Below are positions 1 to 5,669 of a stretch of 8,357 bases of DNA, in pieces. Numbering within the stretch: position 1 is the first letter of the stretch; the number at the start of each line of letters is the position of its first letter. The notes beneath the pieces are model-generated. The model saw nothing but the letters and a program-made list of their open reading frames with translations. It was not told where the DNA came from and did not search any database. Location: positions 1 to 8,357 of the forward strand of contig JACOWO010000007.1 of assembly GCA_016176745.1 (NCBI GenBank), in the 5' to 3' direction. A program made the translations under genes and the position numbers. The DNA comes from Nitrosopumilales archaeon (GTDB lineage Archaea > Thermoproteota > Nitrososphaeria > Nitrososphaerales > Nitrosopumilaceae).

Positions 1-262
1 TCCTGATCAATTCTCACATGATTCAATTGTTGCAAACGAAGGCGATACTATCAAAATTCATTTCTACAATCTAGAGCCAGTTGAATCCCAAGAACACCAC
101 ACCTTTACAGTTAACGATCCTTCTTACAAAATTCACAAAGATATCAATGCTGGAGAAAGTGCACTAATTGAATTCAAAGCAGCACAAAGCGGAATTTTTG
201 ATTACATTTGCACTTACCACCAGCCAACTATGCGTGGGCAGTTAGTAGTTTTAGAAGAATAA
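1..262 (+). CDS. Cupredoxin (blue copper) domain protein, C-terminal part
   Basis: The frame is open from base 2 to a TAA at 260-262, giving 86 residues; the N-terminus lies outside the window. The sequence has the end of a cupredoxin beta-barrel. An upstream His pair is followed by T-F (fragment residues 32-35), and a C-terminal ligand loop C-T-Y-H-Q-P-T-M (70-77) is followed by R-G-Q-L-V-V. His32/33, Cys70, His73 and Met77 are the expected type 1 copper ligands. The C-x2-H-x3-M spacing falls between amicyanin (C-x2-H-x2-M) and plastocyanin (C-x2-H-x4-M). It is not CuA, because the second loop Cys is missing. Thaumarchaea carry many such proteins, which are thought to shuttle electrons in place of cytochrome c. 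The fragment cannot show whether this is a small secreted or anchored carrier or the last domain of a larger oxidase. Confidence in the fold is high and in the precise role low. Confidence 0.85.
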   Translation, partial: PDQFSHDSIVANEGDTIKIHFYNLEPVESQEHHTFTVNDPSYKIHKDINAGESALIEFKAAQSGIFDYICTYHQPTMRGQLVVLEE

Positions 263-289
263 AAATACTTTATTGCCTCATATTTCCTA

Positions 290-295
290 TTTTTT
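290..295 (+). terminator. Oligo-T terminator after cupredoxin gene
   Basis: A run of six T (290-295) follows a pyrimidine-rich stretch about 28 bp after the stop codon, with no hairpin. Archaeal RNA polymerase terminates on oligo-T of this kind. Confidence 0.4.
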
Positions 296-363
296 ACATA
301 AATAGACTGTCAATTTTCTTAATTGATTTTCAAATTTGATATTATACGCCTCTATTATTATAG

Positions 364-371
364 AAAATAAA
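364..371 (+). promoter_or_regulatory. Putative TATA box for the two-CBS gene
   Basis: AAAATAAA is centred about 24 nt before the TTG start at 392, which fits an archaeal TATA element driving a leaderless or nearly leaderless mRNA. No Shine-Dalgarno sequence precedes the TTG. A second AT-rich block at 352-362 is an alternative. Confidence 0.35.
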
Positions 372-391
372 TGAACTAATCTTGATCGTCT

Positions 392-868
392 TTGCTATTC
401 AAAGTAAAAAAAGATGCAAGAAAAATCTCCGTAAAAGACATCATGACTGATGACGTTATCACAATTGAATCATCAACACCTGCTAATGAAGCTGCCAAAA
501 TTATGGAACAAAAAAGAATTGGAGCTATTGTTATAACAGAAAACGATACGCCTATAGGAATAGTAACAGACAGGGATTTTGCAATCAAGATTGTGGCTCA
601 TGCATATCCATTTCATACCCCAGTAAAACAGATCATGTCATCACCGCTTGTTGCAATAAATCCAGACGAATCTGTTTGGGCAATAGCAGATCTGATGTAC
701 ACTAGAGGAATACGCAAACTTCCTGTGATTGATGATGACAAGGTAGTTGGAATTGTAACTGCTACTGATTTAGTTACACAATTTGCTGTTTGTACAGAAG
801 ACGATATTAGAAAAATGTACTATCGTTCAATCACAAGATTGTATGAACCATGTAGGCCTTATGCCTAA
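392..868 (+). CDS. Two-CBS-domain protein (158 aa)
   Basis: This is a stand-alone pair of CBS motifs forming one Bateman module, with no attached enzyme or transporter domain. CBS1 spans about residues 14-66 and CBS2 about 77-130. Both begin with the usual [KQ]-[DQ]-I-M and end with G-I-V-T-x-x-D (56-62 and 120-126). The T-x-x-D motif that contacts adenosine ribose in nucleotide-binding CBS pairs is intact in both halves, so binding of AMP/ADP/ATP or a related ligand is plausible. A short tail with two cysteines (C134, C154) follows. The start is TTG: an in-frame stop lies three codons upstream and the first ATG (443) falls inside CBS1. The product is expected to be cytosolic. Its partner is unknown; such proteins are numerous in thaumarchaea. 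It faces the four-CBS gene in a convergent arrangement, which may reflect a local family expansion. Confidence 0.9.
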   Translation: MLFKVKKDARKISVKDIMTDDVITIESSTPANEAAKIMEQKRIGAIVITENDTPIGIVTDRDFAIKIVAHAYPFHTPVKQIMSSPLVAINPDESVWAIADLMYTRGIRKLPVIDDDKVVGIVTATDLVTQFAVCTEDDIRKMYYRSITRLYEPCRPYA

Positions 869-946
869 CATTATTTGCAAAATTCTAGTGATTGATTGAA
901 TTTATCGCTCTCGTCTTTGCTTAATTTGTTGTATTCGCTGCTTGTT

Positions 947-1129
947 TTAAAACTCTAGTTCCTGACAGGTCATTTCGTTCCATAGCTTTTTGATATTTTC
1001 TGTTTCAGAAATCATTTGTGACAAAATTGATAACATACTAATACTAAAAATTAAGCCAACTACAACTGTCAGAATAAGTGTTGGATCTTTTAGGATTGTT
1101 TTCAATTTAATCCAACAAAACAGTTTCAT
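947..1129 (-). CDS. Small single-pass membrane protein (60 aa), hypothetical
   Basis: I do not recognise this protein. It has a basic N-terminus (K-L-F-C-W-I-K-L-K), one strongly hydrophobic segment at about residues 17-38 (L-I-L-T-V-V-V-G-L-I-F...), and an acidic/polar C-terminus. This is the layout of a small membrane protein with a cytosolic N-terminus. The ATG overlaps the last 23 bp of the upstream four-CBS gene, so translation could be coupled; no clear separate promoter is visible. Codon use looks like that of its neighbours. The short length and lack of recognised homologues leave a real chance that it is not expressed. If real, membrane association next to a CBS sensor is the only functional hint. 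Confidence 0.55.
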   Translation of the reverse strand: MKLFCWIKLKTILKDPTLILTVVVGLIFSISMLSILSQMISETENIKKLWNEMTCQELEF

Positions 1130-1949
1130 TCATGTCTGTTTTTGCTACATGTGCACCTAAAACCTTCATAACAAAGTCCCAAGGGGTGATGATTTTGTCT
1201 TCACTTATTGAGCATGGTAAATTCTTTACAAGCAACTCTTCTGCTGCTTTGCTAATTGAAATTGTATGTGGAAAATTTGCTACATTTGATTTTGGTAATA
1301 CATCAATGTCTACATCAAGTGCATTTGGTTTTCCGGTTTCCCATGAAAATAGATACCCCAGAAGAGATCTGTCGTCAACAATTGTGACCTGGTTCTTTTC
1401 CTTTATTGCAATTTTTCGGATATCTTCCTCAAACATTATTCGCAGGGTGTTTTCGATGCTGATTCTAGGATTAATGTAAATCAGATCCGAGGCAATGGCA
1501 TTTGCAGGTTGTTCTACTTCCATTTTGACAATAAATGGCAGAAAATCACGCGTCGATATTGTGCCTGCAAGCAACTCATTTTTCATTACAGGACTAAACC
1601 CAAATTTTGTATCTCTAAAAATTTCAAGTACAGCTCGCAGTGTAAAAGTTGCTCTGACCTCTTTTACTATACTTACCATTACATCTTTAGCTGTAGCAGC
1701 AAGACATTGTGGATATCCATTTTCAACTACTTTTTTTAGAATATGTGTTGGGCTGATTCTGCCAATAGGGATGTTATTTTCCATTACCACTATGCCACTT
1801 GTGTAGATCTCTCTTAGCGGAATCAAAAATAACGCAATATTTCTGATTGGGGTGTCAGGTGCAACATACACAGTTCCCCTGTTAAAAATATGAGGAAATT
1901 CGTCCTGTATTGTCAGATCAAGTATTTTTCCAGCAGCTAGATGTTCCAT
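1107..1949 (-). CDS. Four-CBS-motif protein (280 aa)
   Basis: The whole chain is made of CBS repeats: about residues 25-75, 87-142, 152-202 and 218-265, i.e. two tandem Bateman modules. The motifs are divergent. The ribose-contacting [ST]-x-x-D is kept only in the second (S132-T-R-D135) and fourth (T255-P-W-D258). The first reads S-P-T-H and the third S-W-E-T, which suggests one usable site per module, with the others structural. There is no membrane segment or catalytic domain. The ATG at 1949 has an AT-rich TATACAT element about 28 nt upstream (1974-1980), consistent with a leaderless message. The gene is divergent from phaE across 182 bp and shares its 3' end with a small membrane-protein gene. 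The family senses adenine nucleotides or related ligands. Regulation of a nearby target, including PHA synthesis, is only an inference. Confidence 0.85.
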   Translation of the reverse strand: MEHLAAGKILDLTIQDEFPHIFNRGTVYVAPDTPIRNIALFLIPLREIYTSGIVVMENNIPIGRISPTHILKKVVENGYPQCLAATAKDVMVSIVKEVRATFTLRAVLEIFRDTKFGFSPVMKNELLAGTISTRDFLPFIVKMEVEQPANAIASDLIYINPRISIENTLRIMFEEDIRKIAIKEKNQVTIVDDRSLLGYLFSWETGKPNALDVDIDVLPKSNVANFPHTISISKAAEELLVKNLPCSISEDKIITPWDFVMKVLGAHVAKTDMNETVLLD

Positions 1950-2099
1950 TTTATAATACCTATTTTCTGTTCAATGTATAGCGCATTTAATTCCTGTTAT
2001 AATTACTGGAACTGATATTGATCATTAAATTCTGAAGATGGTATGTAGAATTGACCTAAGTATTTCAGATTTTATGAATTCAAACCAATAATGGCGATC

Positions 2100-2132
2100 T
2101 ATTTATTGAGAATCCTTGTATCACTACCGTTA
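2100..2132 (+). promoter_or_regulatory. phaE promoter: TATA box plus start-proximal motif
   Basis: TATTTATT (2100-2107) is centred 28 nt before the phaE ATG, placing transcription initiation at or very near the start codon. Between them lies TATCACTACCGTTA (2119-2132), which closely resembles TATCCTACCATTA on the minus strand in the AbrB/phasin gene promoter (4652-4664). A shared operator is possible. Confidence 0.5.
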
Positions 2133-2704
2133 TGAAAACAGAGTTCAATGATCCGCTATCCTATTACAAGCACCTGACTCTATTTTGGACAGATTTGATG
2201 TATCTTATGGCAAACAAGCCAGCCTCGCTCTTATCAGCAGGACCTATGCGAAATTTTGCAACCAATATCAAAAAAATCTCATCTGAGATAATTGAGGCAA
2301 ATGATGACCTAGTCGAGTTTAACACAAAATTTTTAGATTATTACAAGCAATTATCAGATACTTGGAGTGAAGCACAAAAAAAGGTTAATGAAAAGATACC
2401 TGCCATTCCAAACGATGCAGAACGACTAGAAACCTACAAGCGAATCTGGATTGATATTTTTGAAACTGATTTTACCGAACTGTTTGATTCTGGAAAATTT
2501 GGTGAAAACTATGGCAAGCTTGTAGCAAGTGAACTTGAGCTAACAAAACACTGGAACAACATAATGAGTGTATTATTGCAGAGTGCAAACCTTCCAAATC
2601 GTGATGAAATTGATGATGTGTATAAACAGCTTCATGATCTTAGAAGAAAGGTTGCAAAGATAGAATCAGATCTACAACAAAAAGGCGAACAAAATGGCAA
2701 ATGA
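2132..2704 (+). CDS. phaE: Class III PHA synthase subunit PhaE
   Basis: This is the non-catalytic partner of PhaC in class III polyhydroxyalkanoate synthase, needed to activate the synthase and for granule assembly. The 190 residues are almost wholly helical and polar. The diagnostic C-terminal PhaE block is present: L-P-N-R-D-E-I-D-D-V-Y (154-164), then K-Q-L-H-D-L-R-R-K-V (165-174), running into a short coiled coil (about 160-183). An aromatic segment W-x-D-I-F-E-T-D-F-T-E-L-F (106-118) resembles the W-x-x-x-[YF] region before the C-terminal block in other PhaE proteins. It is much shorter than bacterial PhaE (about 350 residues) and close to the short haloarchaeal form. The ATG has a TATA box 28 nt upstream and no Shine-Dalgarno sequence, as expected for a leaderless first gene. 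The reading frame overlaps phaC by 11 bp, so the two are one operon. Confidence 0.92.
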   Translation: MKTEFNDPLSYYKHLTLFWTDLMYLMANKPASLLSAGPMRNFATNIKKISSEIIEANDDLVEFNTKFLDYYKQLSDTWSEAQKKVNEKIPAIPNDAERLETYKRIWIDIFETDFTELFDSGKFGENYGKLVASELELTKHWNNIMSVLLQSANLPNRDEIDDVYKQLHDLRRKVAKIESDLQQKGEQNGK

Positions 2705-3758
2705 GTTAAAGATTGACCCAAGACTAGTTGAGGAATTTCTGAATTTTTCTAAAAATATTGCAGAGGCACCAAAGCTTGTTGCAGCCCCTGATGAAATGAT
2801 ACTTGAAACTACACCACATGATGTTGCGTATACTGAAGACAAGGTAAGACTGCTCCACTACAAGCCATTAACCAGTACACAAAACAAAGTTCCACTAGTC
2901 ATTGCATATGCAATTATCAACAGACATCACATTTTAGATATTCATCCAAAAAAAAGTTGGGTAAGAAATCTTTTGGAGCAAGGAATCGATGTTTACATGA
3001 TAGATTGGGGCTCGCCAACAAACATTGACAAGTATCTTGACATGGATGACTATGTCAATGTGTATCTGGATCACTGCGTTGATTTTGTAAAACATGAATC
3101 TGGAACAGATAATGTATCATTGCAAGGATACTGTACAGGTGGGACACTAGCAGCAATTTATGCAGCGCTTCACCCAAAAAATGTAAAGAATCTTGTTGCA
3201 ACAGCTCCTGTAATTGATGGATGGAAGGACACAACGGTTGTTAGCAATATTGCCAAGCATGTTGATGTCGAAAAGATGGTCAAAACCATAGGAAACATGC
3301 CTCCTGAGTTCATGTACTATTGCTTTTCTATTCTAAAGCCATTTGAGCAGGGGCTTGAAAAATACATCAATTTTTTCAGAAATATTCACGATGAAAACTA
3401 TGTTGACAACTTTTTACGTGTTGAAAAATGGCTTGGTGATACCCCGCCCATTCCTGGAGAACTCTTCAAACAGTGGATAAAAGACATCTACCAAGACAAT
3501 CTTTTGATTCAAAACAAGATGTATGTTGGAGGAAAGCAGATTTCGCTAAAAAACATCACAATGCCGCTTTTTACCCAAGTTGCAGTTGGAGACCACCTTG
3601 TATCACCTGAGTGTAGCATGCCACTACATTATGCGGTTGGAAGCGAAGATAAAACTTTGAGAATGTATCCAACTGGCCATGTTGGAATGATTGCAAGCTC
3701 ACTTTCTCAGAAAAAAGTACTTACTGAGCTTGGTCAGTGGTTAAAAGAAAGATCTTAA
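2694..3758 (+). CDS. phaC: Class III PHA synthase catalytic subunit PhaC
   Basis: The enzyme polymerises (R)-3-hydroxyacyl-CoA into polyhydroxyalkanoate with release of CoA, as a PhaC-PhaE complex on the granule surface. It is an alpha/beta-hydrolase fold with the synthase lipase-like box G-Y-C-T-G-G (145-150) carrying the nucleophile Cys147, where lipases have Ser. The triad is completed by Asp300 (A-V-G-D-H-L-V) and His329 (P-T-G-H-V-G). All three lie exactly two residues before the Allochromatium vinosum triad (C149, D302, H331), and the length (354) matches that enzyme. The core motif V-Y-M-I-D-W-G-S-P (100-108) is also typical. It lacks the long C-terminal extension of haloarchaeal PhaC. 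Translation probably restarts at the ATG inside the phaE 3' end, with AAGGCGA several bases before it as a weak ribosome site. The sequence appears complete and active. Confidence 0.96.
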   Translation: MANELKIDPRLVEEFLNFSKNIAEAPKLVAAPDEMILETTPHDVAYTEDKVRLLHYKPLTSTQNKVPLVIAYAIINRHHILDIHPKKSWVRNLLEQGIDVYMIDWGSPTNIDKYLDMDDYVNVYLDHCVDFVKHESGTDNVSLQGYCTGGTLAAIYAALHPKNVKNLVATAPVIDGWKDTTVVSNIAKHVDVEKMVKTIGNMPPEFMYYCFSILKPFEQGLEKYINFFRNIHDENYVDNFLRVEKWLGDTPPIPGELFKQWIKDIYQDNLLIQNKMYVGGKQISLKNITMPLFTQVAVGDHLVSPECSMPLHYAVGSEDKTLRMYPTGHVGMIASSLSQKKVLTELGQWLKERS

Positions 3759-3776
3759 AATAAAAAATAAAAAAAA
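3757..3776 (-). terminator. T-rich terminator of the phasin operon
   Basis: Read on the minus strand just past the phasin-like stop codon, the sequence is T8-A-T6-A-T4 without a hairpin, a strong archaeal intrinsic-type terminator. It lies between the convergent phaC and phasin-like genes and partly overlaps the phaC stop. Confidence 0.6.
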
Positions 3777-3794
3777 TTTGATTAATCTACCTAA

Positions 3795-4223
3795 CTAGTT
3801 ATTTCTCTGGTTGAAGGTAGATATCCAAGATTGTACTATGTTCTTGTTTAGGTCTGCAAATGATTTTGAGTTGTCGTTGAATGTTTTAATGTTTTGGTGT
3901 GTTGCATCAATTGCTGCAATGATTACTTGGTTCTGTATTGTAAATGCCTTGATTGTTTCCTCGGTTATATCACGAACTACCTTTAGTGTTGCTTCTGGTA
4001 CGTTTGTGTTTAATCCTGCCTTGTTTGCAAACTCTTTTTGTAGTGCGATTACAGAATCGATTACGTTCTCACATGCATGCAAATACTCTTGCTGTACGTT
4101 TGTTATTGATTGATGATATCTTGGTACTGATTGTTCAACGTTTTCAAAGTATTTGTCGACGTTTTGCTTGTATAGGGAGAAAATATCTCTTGGGTGTTCT
4201 CTTGGTTGCTGTTCTTTACTCAT
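3795..4223 (-). CDS. Phasin-like helical protein (142 aa)
   Basis: The protein is polar, amphipathic and predicted to be nearly all-helical, with no signal peptide or membrane span. The helix from about residue 12 to 68 (F-S-L-Y-K-Q-N-V-D-K-Y-F...) and the second helical half (about 76-138) resemble phasins, the amphipathic proteins coating PHA granules. A P-E-A-T-L-K segment (76-81) breaks the two halves. I assign a granule-associated role mainly from this character and from position: it is the last gene of an operon converging on phaE-phaC. Its ATG overlaps the upstream stop as ATGA. A full Shine-Dalgarno sequence (4228-4236) sits in the upstream coding sequence, so it is translated in step with the AbrB/phasin gene. 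The T-rich terminator follows its stop. An unrelated coiled-coil protein is the main alternative. Confidence 0.75.
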   Translation of the reverse strand: MSKEQQPREHPRDIFSLYKQNVDKYFENVEQSVPRYHQSITNVQQEYLHACENVIDSVIALQKEFANKAGLNTNVPEATLKVVRDITEETIKAFTIQNQVIIAAIDATHQNIKTFNDNSKSFADLNKNIVQSWISTFNQRNN

Positions 4224-4648
4224 TTTTCCACCTCCTTTTTGGTTTTTAATTTCTTCTCAAGTGGAAGAATTATGACTTGGACTAGAGCCCCTTCCTTTAT
4301 TCCAAGGGCATCACGTTCTGCTTCTGGAATTGAAATCCTGCCGTTACTTCCAACGGTTGTTTTGTATGCACCCCATGAAAGGAATTTTGGCATGGCCTGT
4401 CCTAGATTAAGAAGATTTTCCATTCCTTTTTCCTGCATAGACTTGAAGCCTTCAAGCATGCTGGATTGTGTCTCGGTTGTTTTTTTGCTCATTTCCTTTA
4501 ATGCCTCAAGTGGATCAAAGTTTTGACTAGGCTGATTTGTCATCATTGAGCCAAAGGCCTTCATGAATTCTGCTTGTGCCTTGCCACCTTTTTGTATCCA
4601 TTCTCTAAACATCTCAGAGGGATCATATTGGTATGTATTACCAGTCAT
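4220..4648 (-). CDS. Phasin-like domain fused to C-terminal AbrB DNA-binding domain
   Basis: The protein has two parts. Residues 1-90 are helical, Met- and Gln-rich and amphipathic (M-F-R-E-W-I-Q-K, M-K-A-F-G-S-M-M, L-E-A-L-K-E-M, M-L-E-G-F-K-S-M), as in phasins and PhaE-type granule proteins. Residues 95-130 match the AbrB/MazE/SpoVT swapped-hairpin fold: Y-K-T-T-V-G-S-N-G-R-I-S-I-P-E-A-E-R, then L-G-I-K-E-G-A-L-V-Q-V. A Lys-rich tail follows. I infer a granule-bound regulator. Haloferax mediterranei is known to have an AbrB-type PHA regulator, PhaR, that represses its own promoter, but orthology is not shown here. The promoter carries a perfect inverted repeat, fitting autoregulation. The ATG is 28 nt from a TATA box, so the mRNA is probably leaderless. 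The gene overlaps the phasin-like gene by 4 bp. A MazE-type antitoxin is unlikely, as no toxin gene is adjacent. Confidence 0.8.
   Translation of the reverse strand: MTGNTYQYDPSEMFREWIQKGGKAQAEFMKAFGSMMTNQPSQNFDPLEALKEMSKKTTETQSSMLEGFKSMQEKGMENLLNLGQAMPKFLSWGAYKTTVGSNGRISIPEAERDALGIKEGALVQVIILPLEKKLKTKKEVEK
4228..4236 (-). promoter_or_regulatory. Strong Shine-Dalgarno site for the phasin-like gene
   Basis: Minus-strand AGGAGGTGG ends 4 nt before the ATG at 4223. It lies within the last codons (K-K-E-V-E-K) of the upstream AbrB/phasin gene. It fixes the start and supports high, independent initiation of the second cistron. Confidence 0.8.
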
Positions 4649-4673
4649 AGGTAATGGTAGGATATGACTGGTA
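4639..4673 (-). promoter_or_regulatory. Operator-like 11-bp inverted repeat
   Basis: The arms TACCAGTCATA (4639-4649) and TATGACTGGTA (4663-4673) are perfect reverse complements separated by 13 bp, with arm centres 24 bp apart. One arm covers the start codon and the other touches the TATA box, so a bound protein would block transcription initiation. The AbrB-domain protein encoded directly downstream is the obvious candidate ligand. Confidence 0.65.
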
Positions 4674-4679
4674 TATAAA
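4672..4679 (-). promoter_or_regulatory. TATA box of the AbrB/phasin operon
   Basis: Minus-strand TTTATATA is centred about 28 nt before the ATG at 4648, which predicts transcription starting within a few bases of the start codon. The preceding hydrolase gene ends only 13 bp upstream of it. Confidence 0.7.
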
Positions 4680-4692
4680 GACAGCGATCTTG

Positions 4693-5472
4693 CTATTTAA
4701 GAAAATCGTGTACGACCTTGAAAAATTCAGTTGGCGCATCAACATATGGGGTATGACCTGAATTTGGCATCTTGTAAAATCTGCAGTCACGAATTGATGA
4801 AACAAAGCTTTGGGCATAATTAATTGGTATTACTGGATCTTTTTCTCCCCAAACAACTAGAGTTGGCGAAGTTATTCTAGGAAGTTTATTTGTAATTTCT
4901 GCGTTTTTTAATCCAAGAAGCGTAGACATAAAAGACATTTTTGCGTTTGGCAGCTGCATTCTTTTTACAAACTCATTTATGATTTTTTGATCAACTTTTT
5001 TGCCTCCTGTCATCATCTCAAAGGCAGTCTTTGCAGCTTCGACGTTTGGATAAAGAGCAGCCATAACATATGCTTCTAATGCAGGAGTGGTGTTTTTCAT
5101 AACGCCAGAAGGCGATATAAGAACAAGTTTTTTGACAGTGTTTTTTTCATTTGATGCAACTTCTGCTGCAATCTGACCTCCAAACGAGGAACCAATAAGA
5201 TTTGTTGTTTTTAGGCCAAGTGTAGACAAAAAGTCTTTTAAAAAGTCTGCAAAAAATTCCATCGTATAATCGACCATTGGCTTGTCGCTATAACCAAAGC
5301 CGATCATATCTGGGACTATCACACGATAATGTTTTTCAAACATTGGCATAACATATTCCCACCTTTCTGCGGATGCGCCAAGTCCATGAATTAGAATAAT
5401 AGATTCCGTAGAAACGCCAGATTCTAAATATCGGATTTTGTTTCCATCGACACCAACGAACTTTTCTTGCAT
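4693..5472 (-). CDS. Alpha/beta-fold hydrolase (259 aa)
   Basis: A complete alpha/beta hydrolase of the esterase / C-C hydrolase / haloperoxidase-like type. The oxyanion-hole motif is H-G-L-G-A (29-33). The nucleophile elbow is G-S-S-F-G-G (94-99) with Ser96. The acid is Asp212 (V-W-G-E-K-D-P-V-I-P) and the base His240 (N-S-G-H-T-P-Y). P-D-M-I-G-F-G-Y-S-D (54-63) is the usual strand-4 loop. A cap region of about 70 residues (125-195) separates the core halves. There is no signal peptide, so it should act in the cytosol. It precedes the AbrB/phasin operon on the same strand but that operon has its own TATA box. Location suggests hydrolysis of PHA, its oligomers or another acyl ester, but the fold alone does not identify a substrate. 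A TATA-like element (5501-5510) sits within a palindrome about 35 nt upstream. Confidence 0.85.
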   Translation of the reverse strand: MQEKFVGVDGNKIRYLESGVSTESIILIHGLGASAERWEYVMPMFEKHYRVIVPDMIGFGYSDKPMVDYTMEFFADFLKDFLSTLGLKTTNLIGSSFGGQIAAEVASNEKNTVKKLVLISPSGVMKNTTPALEAYVMAALYPNVEAAKTAFEMMTGGKKVDQKIINEFVKRMQLPNAKMSFMSTLLGLKNAEITNKLPRITSPTLVVWGEKDPVIPINYAQSFVSSIRDCRFYKMPNSGHTPYVDAPTEFFKVVHDFLK

Positions 5473-5501
5473 CTATTTGTTCGTCGGTGCATTTGTCGCA
5501 T

Positions 5502-5516
5502 AGATAAATTTTATCT
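5502..5516 (-). promoter_or_regulatory. Palindrome at the hydrolase promoter
   Basis: AGATAAATTTTATCT has two perfect 7-bp arms around one central base. It overlaps the likely TATA element of the hydrolase gene (start codon at 5472), giving a short leader. It could be an operator, or simply a symmetric AT-rich TATA region. Confidence 0.4.
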
Positions 5517-5559
5517 TACCTAAAATCACATCTTCTTGCCTACAATTATTAATAACAAA

Positions 5560-5599
5560 CCGATCGGACTTATTTTTCAGGATCCCCGAATCGGGTCGG
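5560..5599. other. GC-rich palindromic patch between genes
   Basis: In an AT-rich gap, CCGATCGG (5560-5567, perfect palindrome) is followed by CCCGA-A-TCGGG (5585-5595) and a further TCGG. No T-run follows on either strand, so it is not a standard terminator. A protein-binding site or part of a structured RNA is possible. Confidence 0.35.
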
Positions 5600-5669
5600 A
5601 TAAATACTAGAATCAAAAATTGTCACCTATAGATGGATCAAGTGATTCTATGAAGGGTTTTGATGGCAA

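Noticed and set aside
376..588. Minus-strand frame overlapping the two-CBS gene
   Set aside because: It lies wholly opposite CBS1; the hydrophobic translation comes from the antisense of the CBS codons.
1132..1806. Plus-strand open frames opposite the four-CBS gene
   Set aside because: They mirror a gene with four clear CBS motifs, and their translations show no domain or plausible composition.
3811..4526. Plus-strand open frames opposite the phasin-type genes
   Set aside because: They are Ser/Phe/Leu-rich shadows of two overlapping minus-strand genes that have a TATA box, a Shine-Dalgarno site and a recognisable AbrB domain.
4220..4648. AbrB domain as the antitoxin of a toxin-antitoxin pair
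   Set aside because: The neighbour is a helical phasin-like protein with no PIN, MazF or other toxin motif, and the context is PHA synthesis.
5560..5599. tRNA fragment or attachment site
   Set aside because: The GC-rich palindromes do not fit a T-arm (no TTC-G-A loop between stems) and no duplicate copy or integrase gene is present.
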